A stretch of DNA of 29,900 bases from Hypsibius dujardini (taxonomy: Eukaryota; Tardigrada; Eutardigrada; Parachela; Hypsibiidae). Below, piece by piece: positions 1-9,252 of the stretch (positions are counted from its first letter, which is position 1; each line of letters starts with the position of its first letter). The position numbers and the translations under genes are program-made. The stretch covers positions 1 to 29,900 of the forward strand of contig LRSR01000274.1 in NCBI GenBank assembly GCA_001579985.1, read 5' to 3'. The notes beneath the pieces were generated by a model, which made no database searches, had not been told where the DNA came from, and saw nothing but the letters and a program-made list of their open reading frames with translations.

Positions 1-10
1 TTTAATTAAG

Positions 11-632
11 GCTACGGAGGAGGCTACATTCTGACCAACAATCTAGTCGGTCTTCTTGCTGAAGCAGCTAAAGGTGTGCCATATTACTGGATTGATGGTA
101 AGGCGAGAAACTTATTAATGCCATCTAGAATCATCAATAAAGGTTTCTGTTTAATAAATAATTCCGTAGATGTCTTTGTTACTGGTTTCACGGCCCGCCA
201 AGTCCCAAATGTCAAACATCTCCAGCTGCCAGGCCAAAATCCCATAAAAGGTACTAGAAGAAAATCGATTTGCCGGGTATTTCCTTTCCTTGATTGTCGT
301 AAGAATTACTAGTATGAGATACTGATTACACAGGTTTCAAGTGTGATCCACAGTGCCGGAAGAAGAATGGACGCTGGTTTATCCACACCCTTCAGGTACT
401 CTACTCTACCTGTGACTTATTTCTCATTGACCAAGCCTTTTTTGCACGGCAGAGGGTAGATTTGTTAGAGTCATACTTCCGACCGCTGAAAAAGGAGGGT
501 CTCATTGTGGACAAGGTAGTCAGCAGTTGCGATATCACAACACCTGCCGGGAAAGGGAATAAAGCCACAAGTACATCCAAGTTTAAGCAGCTTCCTCCGA
601 GACCGGTCAAGAGCAAGACCATCACGGGTTAA
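11..632 (+). CDS. GT31 beta-1,3-galactosyl/GlcNAc-transferase, C-terminal part (5' end outside window)
   Basis: Four exons, 11-97, 170-250, 334-395 and 453-632, join in phase with GT-AG introns and end at TAA 630-632, giving 135 residues. The first exon reads YGGGYILTNNLVGLLAEAAK and then GVPYYWID. It splices to give WIDDVFVTGFTARQ. The GGGY block followed by an acidic (E/D)DV-G motif is the acceptor and catalytic signature of Golgi beta-1,3-galactosyl/N-acetylglucosaminyltransferases (family GT31). These are type II membrane enzymes that extend glycans on glycoproteins or glycolipids. The N-terminal anchor and the DxD sugar-nucleotide motif must lie upstream of base 1. Downstream come two cysteines (CDPQC), a WFIHTLQ segment and a basic, Lys/Thr-rich tail. 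The exon at 11 starts after AG 9-10; the frame has a TAA at 7-9, so a splice site is required there. The exact sugar specificity cannot be read from this fragment. Confidence 0.85.
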
Positions 633-1031
633 TTATCACGACGTACAGCTACACAGTACCTGGATGGAGGACAGCCATTCAAGAGACATCTCATTTTGTG
701 CAGTATTAGTGCCCTCTCTATAAGACCATTATATAAACAACAGTAGAAATGTATTTACCGGTCATGCCGTGTGAAAGAAGAAGCAAATCAACTAATTGAA
801 ATGAGATAATTTAAGTTGATTTGCAACTGCAAGGTCATTGGACAGAGGATATCTATAGTAGCTCGAGAGGAAGATACTCGAGTGCAAGGGCGGTCGACAA
901 GTGTCTACTTGTCAGAGCAAGGTCACTTATAACTCATGTAAAAGAATAGACATCCAACCATCATCATGGACATACCGTAGATAGTCACTTTGATTTTGTG
1001 TAACGTTTGAGCCGTTTGGGATAGTTTGTAT
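633..1031. other. Intergenic spacer between the GT31 gene and the cyanase gene
   Basis: About 400 bp with no convincing coding exon. It should hold the 3' UTR of the upstream glycosyltransferase and the promoter and 5' UTR of the 1032 gene. Short open frames on the minus strand around 920-1130 are antisense to the signal-peptide exon and have no family features. No clear TATA box was seen. Confidence 0.5.
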
Positions 1032-2050
1032 ATGAAAAAAGTGTTTACCATGCCTTTGGTAGTGTCTTGTCTCCTTGTTGGCTTCACCATCACCACCGTC
1101 AACATGCTTATATTCCCAGGTATACCACATTCAACACTATTATTATATTCCTCCTGGGTACGTTAGATCTATGTGTTGTTTAAGGGGTTTCGGCTGGAAT
1201 AGACTGCGGTATTGCCGGACAATGCCCAAACATTCTCAGCGATTCCACCAAAAAATACTGCTGCAGAACGGAAGGCGTGGCAGTAAGCTTGCTTCTTTGT
1301 GTTCTCATCCTTTTTGATAAGTTCCTTATACGATAATCCCGTTGGCTATTTATCCCAAGATTGGTTACTGTTGCGATGCGAACGATTACGCCAAGTTCCC
1401 TTTCGACGGACCAACAAAGGATTTCAACCCACAGTCGAGTAAGTAACTTGTAACTAATATGAATGAATGAAGACCAGAGAGTTGAGATTGCGTTTTGATC
1501 CTTCCTGACAGATAGTGTTGGAGGAGGAGAAACTCCCTCAGCAGTCACCAACAAAAGCAACGAGAGCAAGATTCCACTGGAAATTGTGCAGTCACAGTAT
1601 CGTCAAGGGCCGCGTCAAGTCCTCACCGACACCATCATTGAGGCTAAACTCCGCAAGAACCTTACCTTTGAACAGATTGCTCAAGGTACAGGGTTGAGTT
1701 TGGTCTACGTCACATCTGCGCTGCTTGGTCAACATCCCCTACCGGCAAAAGCTGCCAAGATCGTGGGTCAACAACTGGGCCTGAGCAAGCAAGACTGCAA
1801 ACTCTTACAAACCATTCCACAACGAAGAGCTGGAGGAGGACCAAGTGACCCAACTATTGCTCGCTTCTCCGAGATGATTCACCTCTACGAACGGACATTG
1901 AAGGTTCTCGTTCATGAACAGTTTGGCGATGGGGTTGTCAGTGCAGTCAACTTCAAAATTAACCTCACCAAGGTCCCCGATCCGGAAGGTGGTCATCGTG
2001 CCATCATCACTCTTGACGGAAAGTTCCAGCCTTTTAAGCCATTTAAATAA
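1032..2050 (+). CDS. cynS: Cyanate hydratase (cyanase) with predicted N-terminal signal peptide and six-Cys domain
   Basis: Exon 1512-2050 encodes a complete cyanase, which converts cyanate plus bicarbonate to CO2 and ammonia. From residue 108 on it matches the bacterial family closely: [57 protein letters not shown], and the C-terminal DPEGG and ITLDGKF blocks. The catalytic Arg, Glu and Ser of CynS (R96/E99/S122 in E. coli) correspond to R200, E203 and S226 here. The cyanase frame has no usable AUG: an in-frame TGA lies just upstream, before the AG acceptor at 1510-1511. It must therefore be reached by splicing. Exons 1032-1119, 1203-1282 and 1360-1438 join in phase to it, giving 261 aa. 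They encode a signal peptide ([18 protein letters not shown]) and a domain with Cys 31, 37, 49, 50, 60 and 61. Four N-glycosylation sequons (N96, N99, N132, N233) fit secretion. Alternatively, reading through the last donor gives a short secreted protein ending at TAA 1444-1446. The cyanase call is firm; the fusion is inferred. Confidence 0.85.
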
Positions 2051-3742
2051 TAGACTTGATTATTAGTGCCTTTTTAATAAGAAACGACCATGTGTTTGCG
2101 CTGTTACATTTGTTAACCTTTCGCAAACTGGTCGGAGATGGAGCTGGGCTCTTTAAACCCAGTATCCATAATCACGCTATGCATAATGCGCTACGGTGAG
2201 TTGTACATTTAAAAGACATGCTGGTATAGAAATGCGTTCATTAAGGTGACGTTATGTAATACGTACTTTTACTAGGGTCTGTTCGGAGGGATACATAACC
2301 TTAATTCTTATCCTTAAGTCCTTGTGACGTCACGTAAAGGGGCGGGGTATCGACTTAAGGTATGAGTTACGATAACTCTCATCCTTAAAAATCAAGTTTA
2401 AGAAAATGCTCCGTTGAAATCGTTTACATAAATCTCCGCTGCCAATGAACTTTACGACGAAACATAGTTGGGAAAGAAATTTCATTTTGTCATTTTCTTG
2501 TGCTATTGGGAATGGGAACGTTCTGATTCTCATTCAGCGGTTTATTTTCTGGGGGCACTTTCTCAACGTTGGATAGCCGCTCCGCGAACGGTAGCGGGCG
2601 TCCGCTCCGCCGCATTGCGGAATTTTAAACTGGCTGTGTTGTCGAAAATCCTTGTATGCTTGGAGTGATTTCATATCTGGATTCAGAATAATAATAAAGC
2701 AGGGAAAAACTGGGATATTTTTGTGACACGTCGTTATTGTGCCGCGTAAAATAGCAACTAATTTGTCGTAATTGTAAGGTCTCCTTGATACATCCTTAGG
2801 GTGATACAGACACTCCCTTTCGGAAAGAGTCTTGATTAAATGACCTACACGCCTAGCCACGGACTGACGTACCCGGATAGTTTGCAGGTTTGGCTGTTAT
2901 CATGTCATCAATCCATATCACAGTGTCACTCCTTTTTACCGGTCAGGCACACTCCACCAAAAGAAATCCAAAGTTTACAAACCACTTTCAAAATAATCAC
3001 AAACAAAAGGTCCAATTTTTGTTGATCAATTTGTCACAATGCATTTTGGCCCCCTTTTCCCTCCCCTCAACGGCCCTATCATGAGGGGTTCTGGTTCGGA
3101 CTTGTAAGGACCCTAAGTACTGGTGGTTTATTAGTCTCGAAGAGTGAAACATACTCTGTAGATAAAGGTAGTACTGAACTTGCGAGGTTTTGTAGTTGAT
3201 GCTGTTTCCACCCAGCGGGATGGTGGTCCCTGAAAGATTGCGACAGTTGCATAATGCCTGGTTGTTGGTCAAGAGGTTTTATGCTCCACTGACATTGCAC
3301 AACCCCTTGAACTCCCTTTTGAAAGAGTTCATTGCTGGTCAAGTAGAATACCTCAAATTGTAAAAAAAACCCAAGGAATTAAAAATGCATAAAGGAGTAA
3401 GTGTGCGTTGATTATAACGGGATTAATAGAGGCAAAACTGTTTAGGATCCACCGGACGGATGGTCAGCTCAACGCCCAAATTGACGGATAATTCTTTCGC
3501 AAAAGAGACTATTGATACGTTAGCCGGATAAAGAGGCAATGCCACAAAAGGGAGAGAAAGAGGGTTGCACACACCGCAGAGTCAGTGGTTTCTTATTTGA
3601 GGTTAATATTTTCATACAAAACCTCGGAATTATTAGAAAATAAAGACAATAAGATGAAGCATGCGCAGCATAATATTTCTATTAAAAATGACAGTGACCT
3701 GAAATGTTAAGTACTACGAAGATTCCTCCCTCTAATTGGTAA
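2051..3742. other. Gene-free interval between the cyanase gene and the GPCR
   Basis: About 1.7 kb without a supportable gene. It contains the cyanase 3' UTR at the left and the 3' UTR of the minus-strand receptor at the right, so the two genes converge here. Open frames of 60-110 codons occur on both strands, but none shows a family motif or clean splice boundaries. A GC-rich patch lies at about 2565-2625. No mobile element ends were found. Confidence 0.45.
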
Positions 3743-4777
3743 TCAGTGGATGTTACCGTTCCTTGAGGGATTATTTTGGATTCTTGCCAAGGCAATCGGA
3801 ACAACAACAGCTCGCAAACGATTATAGCAAGGGAAGAAGACAATCCTCCGAAAATCAGGCCAAAACAGCAGGTAGAGCAGGAGTGAGGTGCAGTGCTGCA
3901 AAAGATTCACAATCATCACACTACTTCGTATATGAAAAGCGATGGAATCCTGGAGGAAGAAGCCAATCATTGAGGGAACGTTGGCGATGATTGTGAAAGA
4001 AACGACAGCCATGCTCGCCAAAAGAGAACTCCAAAGAATGCTAAATCTCGAGGGGAGAATAGTGATAGAAGATGGTCGACGTGCTAGAAGAAGAAGATTC
4101 CGCCTTCGTTGAAGGCTATACGAAGCAGCAATCATCATTATCCGAAATTGGCTAATAAACAGCACCACTATAAAGATTGGACCGTTGGCCACTCTCCATA
4201 TGAGAATGCCTACGCTTGTACCCGGCGAAAAGTAGTACCGCCTTGTGCATTGCACGAAGATAATGTCGTGCCAATGTACGCCGTAAACTGGACCAACAAT
4301 CACAGCTGACGTTACAAAAACTACGACAATCGTAGCTAGTAAGAGTTTCTTCCTAGAAACGGTGCTTCGATACTGAAGAGGGAATTCCACCGAGAGCCAA
4401 CGATCGATACTGATGAGAAGATTGGTGAGAATACCCGAACATTGGCTGTAGAGTGGGACGACAGCACCGGTAAAACGGACAAGAATGACGGTGGTACTCG
4501 ACCATGGGAGATAACGAAAGATGACTAGCAAGAGCATGGATAACCCTGTCAGGAGAGAGGTTACGGCTAAAGTTAAGTGTAACAGAATGTACGGTTCTTT
4601 CTTGCGCCAGAGTGCAAAGATGATGAGGTTGAAGAGCTGTGTAAAGGTGATGAAAGTTCCGAAGATGACTGTAGGTAACTGGCCGGCTCTCCATTCCGCA
4701 GGGGTGATGGGTGGACAGGTTGTTGTTTGGTTTGAAAAGGATTCGTTAGTGGTGAGGGGGGAATTGGATTGATTCAT
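3743..4777 (-). CDS. Rhodopsin-like (class A) seven-transmembrane receptor, single exon
   Basis: An uninterrupted 344-codon frame starting with ATG at 4777. The N-terminus carries several N-glycosylation sequons (NQS, NES, NQT) and no signal peptide. Seven hydrophobic spans follow, beginning at about residues 37-57, 65-88, 102-128, 147-168, 195-215, 252-276 and 285-308. TM3 ends in SIDRWLSVEFPLQY, a DRY-type motif (DRW) with the xxPLxY second loop typical of class A receptors. Cys113 in TM3 and Cys177 in the second extracellular loop could form the conserved disulfide. The NPxxY motif of TM7 is absent: the sequence reads LLLYLLFWPDFRR. This suggests a divergent orphan receptor, as in lineage-specific invertebrate expansions, rather than an aminergic or opsin receptor. 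The ligand cannot be predicted. It is intronless, unlike most neighbours, which fits a retro-derived or tandemly expanded receptor family. Confidence 0.85.
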   Translation of the reverse strand: MNQSNSPLTTNESFSNQTTTCPPITPAEWRAGQLPTVIFGTFITFTQLFNLIIFALWRKKEPYILLHLTLAVTSLLTGLSMLLLVIFRYLPWSSTTVILVRFTGAVVPLYSQCSGILTNLLISIDRWLSVEFPLQYRSTVSRKKLLLATIVVVFVTSAVIVGPVYGVHWHDIIFVQCTRRYYFSPGTSVGILIWRVANGPIFIVVLFISQFRIMMIAASYSLQRRRNLLLLARRPSSITILPSRFSILWSSLLASMAVVSFTIIANVPSMIGFFLQDSIAFHIRSSVMIVNLLQHCTSLLLYLLFWPDFRRIVFFPCYNRLRAVVVPIALARIQNNPSRNGNIH

Positions 4778-5160
4778 CGTGCAATGTTAACCTTTGCAGC
4801 AGCTTCGGGAATAGATTTATTAACCATGTGCCAAGTGTTTATAGCTGTGAGAGGGTGCAAATCTGCCGATTGTCTTTTTTTTAACTGGAACAAAAACATA
4901 CTGACAAATACAAGTATCTGCATGTCCTCGGCCCGTAGCGTACCGTCCCGTAAACTGCCATTACCTTCAACCTTTAGTCTACAGATAACTGAGCCATAGT
5001 CTGATAGTGGAAACTGAAAGGGCTTCAGTAGCTTTCGTGGACAATTATATGTGGAATTACAAAAAGGCTGCCGCAGGTCTCCTTTTATTTGTGGAAAACC
5101 TCGACCGTACTCCCCTTGGTAGACTGTAGAAGGAATTAAATTGCTTGAATTGCAAGACAT

Positions 5161-5595
5161 CTTTAATATACTGTATTCACAATGTGTTACCTATCGTACC
5201 TTGCTCATTAAAACAGGCCGAGTGGATGTAATAACTTCCGTTATTTGACATTTTACGTCAGACTATGTATGATAAGGGATGTAGAAGCCTTATTAGTTGG
5301 AGCCTATCGTCTGAGGATGGTATGGTGCCTAGCCCATTCACGTGACCACTCATTATATAAAAAGGCTTCTTTCTTCCCGTTATCAAATCAAAATCGTACA
5401 GAACATGGAGGACTTAATGTTGATACAATTAGTGCCATTAGAAGAGTCTATCAAGCATCACCTCACAACAGTTTAGTCATTTCATCTTCTGCTTTGGATA
5501 ATTGGTGTACATGGTTGGAGGGCTGCAACCTTCGGGGTTTGTTCCATTTACTCAACTTTCCACAATCCATGCGATGCATCGAATAAAAAGCAGTA
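5161..5595. other. Intergenic interval upstream of the GPCR, left of the MITE
   Basis: Upstream of the GPCR on its strand and bounded on the right by the MITE. It should include receptor 5' sequence. It also contains a plus-strand TATA-like box (5354-5364). A frame open across about 5245-5586 has no family features and is probably chance. Confidence 0.35.
5354..5364 (+). promoter_or_regulatory. TATA-box-like element facing right
   Basis: A strong TATATAAAAAG match. An ATG at 5405, about 40 bp downstream, opens a 23-codon frame (5405-5476), the spacing expected of a TATA promoter. No longer gene follows before the MITE at 5596, so this may be a chance match or a promoter cut off by the insertion. 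Confidence 0.25.
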
Positions 5596-5652
5596 TGAGG
5601 CAAGGCAGCAATTCGGGCCACTTACAAAAACGTGCAACAATTCGGGCCACCT
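5596..5652 (+). repeat. Left terminal inverted repeat of the MITE
   Basis: Contains two copies of CAATTCGGGCCAC about 31 bp apart, both in the same orientation. It pairs with 6239-6295. Confidence 0.8.
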
Positions 5653-6238
5653 GATTTAAAAGGGAGGCTGTATCAACACCACGCGAAGTTATTCCACTTT
5701 AAGCATTTCAAAACATCTAGAATAATTATACCCATGCAATACAGCCAGAAACAGTAGTGTTTGTTGAGTTACTCATTAATAGGAGCGATTTGGAAATACT
5801 TCTTCATGATTTTGCTGTAAAAAATGGTGACGGAAGACTACAGGGGCACCACTGGCAATGAGATTGCAGGTGTGTGTCGGTCTGCTTGCATTGCGTGCAA
5901 CAGATGGATCAGCTGATTGCGGTTGTTGTTCACATCTTTGAGGTGTTAAGATGCGGTTTACCAGCTCATTGCACCGGCTTCATTCTAATGGGGAACACGA
6001 CTTCACTAAACTTGGCCTATATATATTCGTCATAGCATCATTGGAAAAGCGTGCGAAGCCAGTGAATGATCGTGTGAAGAAAACTGCGGCAAAAACTGTA
6101 CTGTATAATACAGCATAAATTGTATATTCTCTTTACTCCTTAAATTTGATGATTTAATACCTGGGTCGTCTCATCTGCCTTGGTTTGTGATGAACAATAG
6201 CAGTAATTAAATGCACGCGCATGGCGCCCCCTGGGATT

Positions 6239-6295
6239 CCGGTGGCCCGAATTGTTACACGTTTGCAAATGGCCCGAATTGCTGCCCTTGCCTCA
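6239..6295 (-). repeat. Right terminal inverted repeat of the MITE
   Basis: Reverse complement of the left repeat with scattered changes. Both copies of the internal GGCCCGAATTG motif are kept. Confidence 0.8.
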
Positions 6296-6297
6296 TA

Positions 6298-8674
6298 CGA
6301 GTAGTCCTTCAATTGGTTAGACTTAGCGATCATTCGTTACTGTAAGAAACCACCGTCGTGGCTTCATATACTCTGTATATTCATATATGCGTATCGCAAA
6401 ACGCTCCACGAGAAAGTTAGGAAACAACTTTAGCCCATAGGAACACAGGTCAATCTCTAAGAAGGGCTGACTGCCATGTATTTGTCACATAGTTGATTGT
6501 TGGTCACCCTCAACTCAGCGGCAATCCTTGATATATTAGAGGAACGATCAATGACGTCACGTTAGGGAATGGGGTAAGCGTTTTTACTGGATCAACTTAC
6601 CCATTTCACCGTACACCAGTGAACTGTAGTTTGACAAGTCGTCAGTAGAAAAGGGCACGGATGAACCTTTAGCAACACGATCAGCGGAATAACTTGACCT
6701 GGATATGGTTGCCATGCGGATAGAACTTCAAACTGGCATATCTCACTCCGGAGTTTGACAGACGGCAAGGCAGACTATTATCCTTCAAGCAAATTCTTCC
6801 CGGCACTTTTGAACCGCCGACGACGGCGAGTTTCCTAGTCCTTCGACGGCGGGTGCAATACCTCCTCGCGCGCACTATGTAACTACCGACGAAAGAGCGT
6901 GCCTTTAATCGAGTCAAAATGTTGAATATGCCAATCCAAATGACTTTTCGGTAGCAGAGAGATAACGGCAACATATCATCCATTCGCGCCTACGCACAGG
7001 CTTGGTAAAGGTCAATCGCGCGTTCGTCCGTCATATAAACGAGAAAACGAGAGTTTAAAAATGTCTATATCTTTATCTGTCTGTTTGCCTGTCTGTCTGT
7101 CTTTATGTGTGTCTGTTTGCCTGGCTGGCTGGCTCTGCTGTTCTGGTATAATCAAATTTGTGTGCGGATTTATTTTTCTGCGTGTCTGTCTCTTTCTTTG
7201 TCTGTTTTACATTGGCGTTGCATATGGTAACGGCCATTCGGAAATTGTTTCCCGGTTCGCCTGCTTGATCTCTGACGGTAGTGAATGTCACTAGCTCTAA
7301 AGAAGGCACAAAATACAACACAAGCCTATGCGCTGAGATGGTCACTTTATCATCTAGACAAAAAATTATGTAGCTAAGCTGGAGGGAGTTCCCGTCCCAG
7401 AGCGGGACTGTACTCTAGCTAAGGAAAACCGGAAGCGGTTGTAGAAAAATCTTTTTCAAAAATGACGTTTTTAGACTTTTAGTGTTATTTGTGCTATAAT
7501 GTCCATTTATGTCCGTAGCACTAATCTTCCTGCAGATATTGCCTCATTAACTTCAGCTCCACAAAAGGCTCGGCTTAATTTTGACGAACCATCTGCTTCG
7601 ACTGGGTTAGATCCATTGTCTTTGATCTCATGTCAGATATTGGGGTATCAATCATTCCTCGACCAAGCGGAATTGTTTTAAAAAACAAAAACCTCAATGA
7701 TACATCGACTGAAAAGGGACCGGCAACCTACAAAACCTAAGCAAAAGACGGACAAATTAGTACCACAACTGTTGGAGTCAACACTACAAAGCTACATGGT
7801 AGCGAAACATAGACACATTTCGTTTCAGACGATTTAAGTAACCTCATAACACGAATCCAAGAGGAGATGTAAACTCGACTTGAACAAACACCAATCACAG
7901 CAAACGACGCCCAGTGCGAGAAAAAATCACATAAAACGACAGAGATAATACGGACAAAGACATTTTCGGAATGCATTTTCAGGTCCGATTGGAGATCCTC
8001 CAACTCTTTCTTCACCTTCCCTCTCTATCGAGGATGATTCTGTACTTGTTATTGTTGGATCTGTTTCCATTGCATCGACATCTTTGTCACTGACGTTAAC
8101 TGCACCGTTACGGGAGAAGGAAGCAGTTTCCTTACGCCCAATACTAAATTACTACTACAAATAGGCACATGGGTGTTATAAATGTTCCATCGGCTCATGA
8201 TGTTGACAAATCAAAAAGACCTCAACGAATGCAACACAAATAGACGTCACAATGATTCACCGCATTGTATGGTTGGTGTGGGAGGGGACGAGCTATTGAA
8301 ATAGGACGTCAGACCGAAGGCGGGAAGGCTTAACACCCTGCATGCAATGTCCCATCGCATAGTCACGAGAATCAAGGCCACAATTACAGCTGAACGGGCA
8401 AAAGATGCGTCCTTTTTGGACAAAAGAGAAGAAGAAAAGTTTTGCCGAATCAGCGAAAAGGGAAAGCATCAACTGTAGATTGAAGCCTCTACACCGGAAG
8501 TCTTAAGCAGGGATTATTTATTATAAGTCTTTGGTCGTTAATAGATGGGAGAAAGAAAAAAGAGAAAGTCCTTAAAATAGGCGGCGGGATACTAAGGACG
8601 CATCAAAATTTAGTCTGCCGTGAAGGATTTTTCTCACCGCTGGTCGGTCGGCTCGTCATCTCATCCCCATCACT
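6298..8674. other. Gene-poor interval between the MITE and the Kunitz gene
   Basis: No supportable gene. A degenerate CTGT-rich microsatellite lies at 7073-7136. Around 7500-8150 there are coding-like but stop-broken stretches on the plus strand; they could be a decayed retroelement or pseudogene, but no motif names them. The right end should include the Kunitz promoter and 5' UTR. Confidence 0.4.
7073..7136 (+). repeat. Degenerate CTGT/CTGG tetranucleotide microsatellite
   Basis: Imperfect tandem copies of CTGT, TTGC and CTGG. They create a spurious open frame rich in Ser, Leu, Cys and Val. The same repeat type recurs at 25640-25740 in reverse complement and at 29882-29900. Confidence 0.7.
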
Positions 8675-9252
8675 ATGAGAGCGTCCAAGAATACTCGGAC
8701 ATTATTCCGCGGCTGGAGCCTTTTTTGCTGCACGCTATTGGGATTGACGATGCATTCGACCAGCATTCTTTCCGCAGGTCTCTATCTGTACCGTACTCGG
8801 ACCGTGTCTTCTCATTTCACTACACCCAATTCAAATTTCCCAATTTAAAGTTCTGCCGGCATATTTATTTTAAAAATTGACATGCAGGTTTGGATTCGAT
8901 TTACGACGAAAAGAGCCCCACAGAGCCGTGGCATTACTGCGGCCTGGTTCCATGGACTGGTCCCTGCAGAGCGTTCCTTCCCAAGTGGTTCTACAATGTG
9001 ACCAGCGCCACCTGTGACCCATTTGTAAGTTAAACAGTATCATACTCCATCAAAAGAGATTATAATTCTTTTACACAGATCTACGGCGGCTGTCGAGGCA
9101 ATCGGAATAGATTCGAGGAGCGGAGTGAGTGTATCTCCGTCTGTCGGCCGGCAGTTTTCGGCTCTTCTCAATATCTTGGCTCTTCCAGCTCGTCCATGAG
9201 TGAACCGTTGTTGCGCAGTGGCAGTTCGTCCGGCAACTACAATTCAGATTGA
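8675..9252 (+). CDS. Secreted single-domain Kunitz/BPTI serine protease inhibitor
   Basis: Three exons, 8675-8777, 8888-9024 and 9079-9252, join with phases 1 and 0 to give 137 aa. Exon 1 encodes a signal peptide with a basic start and a core of about LFCCTLLGLTM. The Kunitz domain spans residues 52-102. Its six cysteines (52, 61, 77, 85, 98, 102) have spacing 9-16-8-13-4, the same as BPTI. The FIYGGCRGNRNRF motif is intact and split by the last intron. The residue after the second Cys (P1) is Arg62, followed by Ala63, which predicts inhibition of trypsin-like proteases. One N-glycosylation sequon (N71-V-T) lies near the third Cys. The tail after the domain is about 35 residues of Ser/Gly-rich sequence ending at TGA. 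The protein probably acts outside the cell in defence, digestion control or matrix turnover. Confidence 0.92.

Larger units (their letters stand above)
5596..6295. mobile_element. MITE-like non-autonomous DNA transposon, 700 bp, with about 57-bp TIRs
   Basis: The two ends are inverted copies of each other. The left end reads TGAGGCAAGGCAGCAATTCG and continues GGCCACTTAC; the right end, reverse-complemented, reads TGAGGCAAGGGCAGCAATTC and then GGGCCA. The match covers about 57 bp (5596-5652 and 6239-6295) with a few mismatches and small indels. Each end holds two direct copies of CAATTCGGGCCA, likely transposase-binding sites. The flanks are TA on both sides (5594-5595 and 6296-6297), consistent with a TA target duplication, as in Tc1/mariner-like and several other superfamilies. 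The interior has no open frame of useful length, so it is non-autonomous. The superfamily is not assigned. Confidence 0.8.

Noticed and set aside
4353-4694. Second long minus-strand frame inside the GPCR region
   Set aside because: Shadow of the receptor coding sequence in another frame.
6681-6983. Minus-strand 100-codon frame rich in Arg
   Set aside because: Begins with ATG but has no family features; the Arg run comes from a GC-rich patch.
7061-7294. Open frame rich in Ser, Leu, Cys and Val resembling membrane segments
   Set aside because: It is translation of the CTGT microsatellite; no splice sites or family features.
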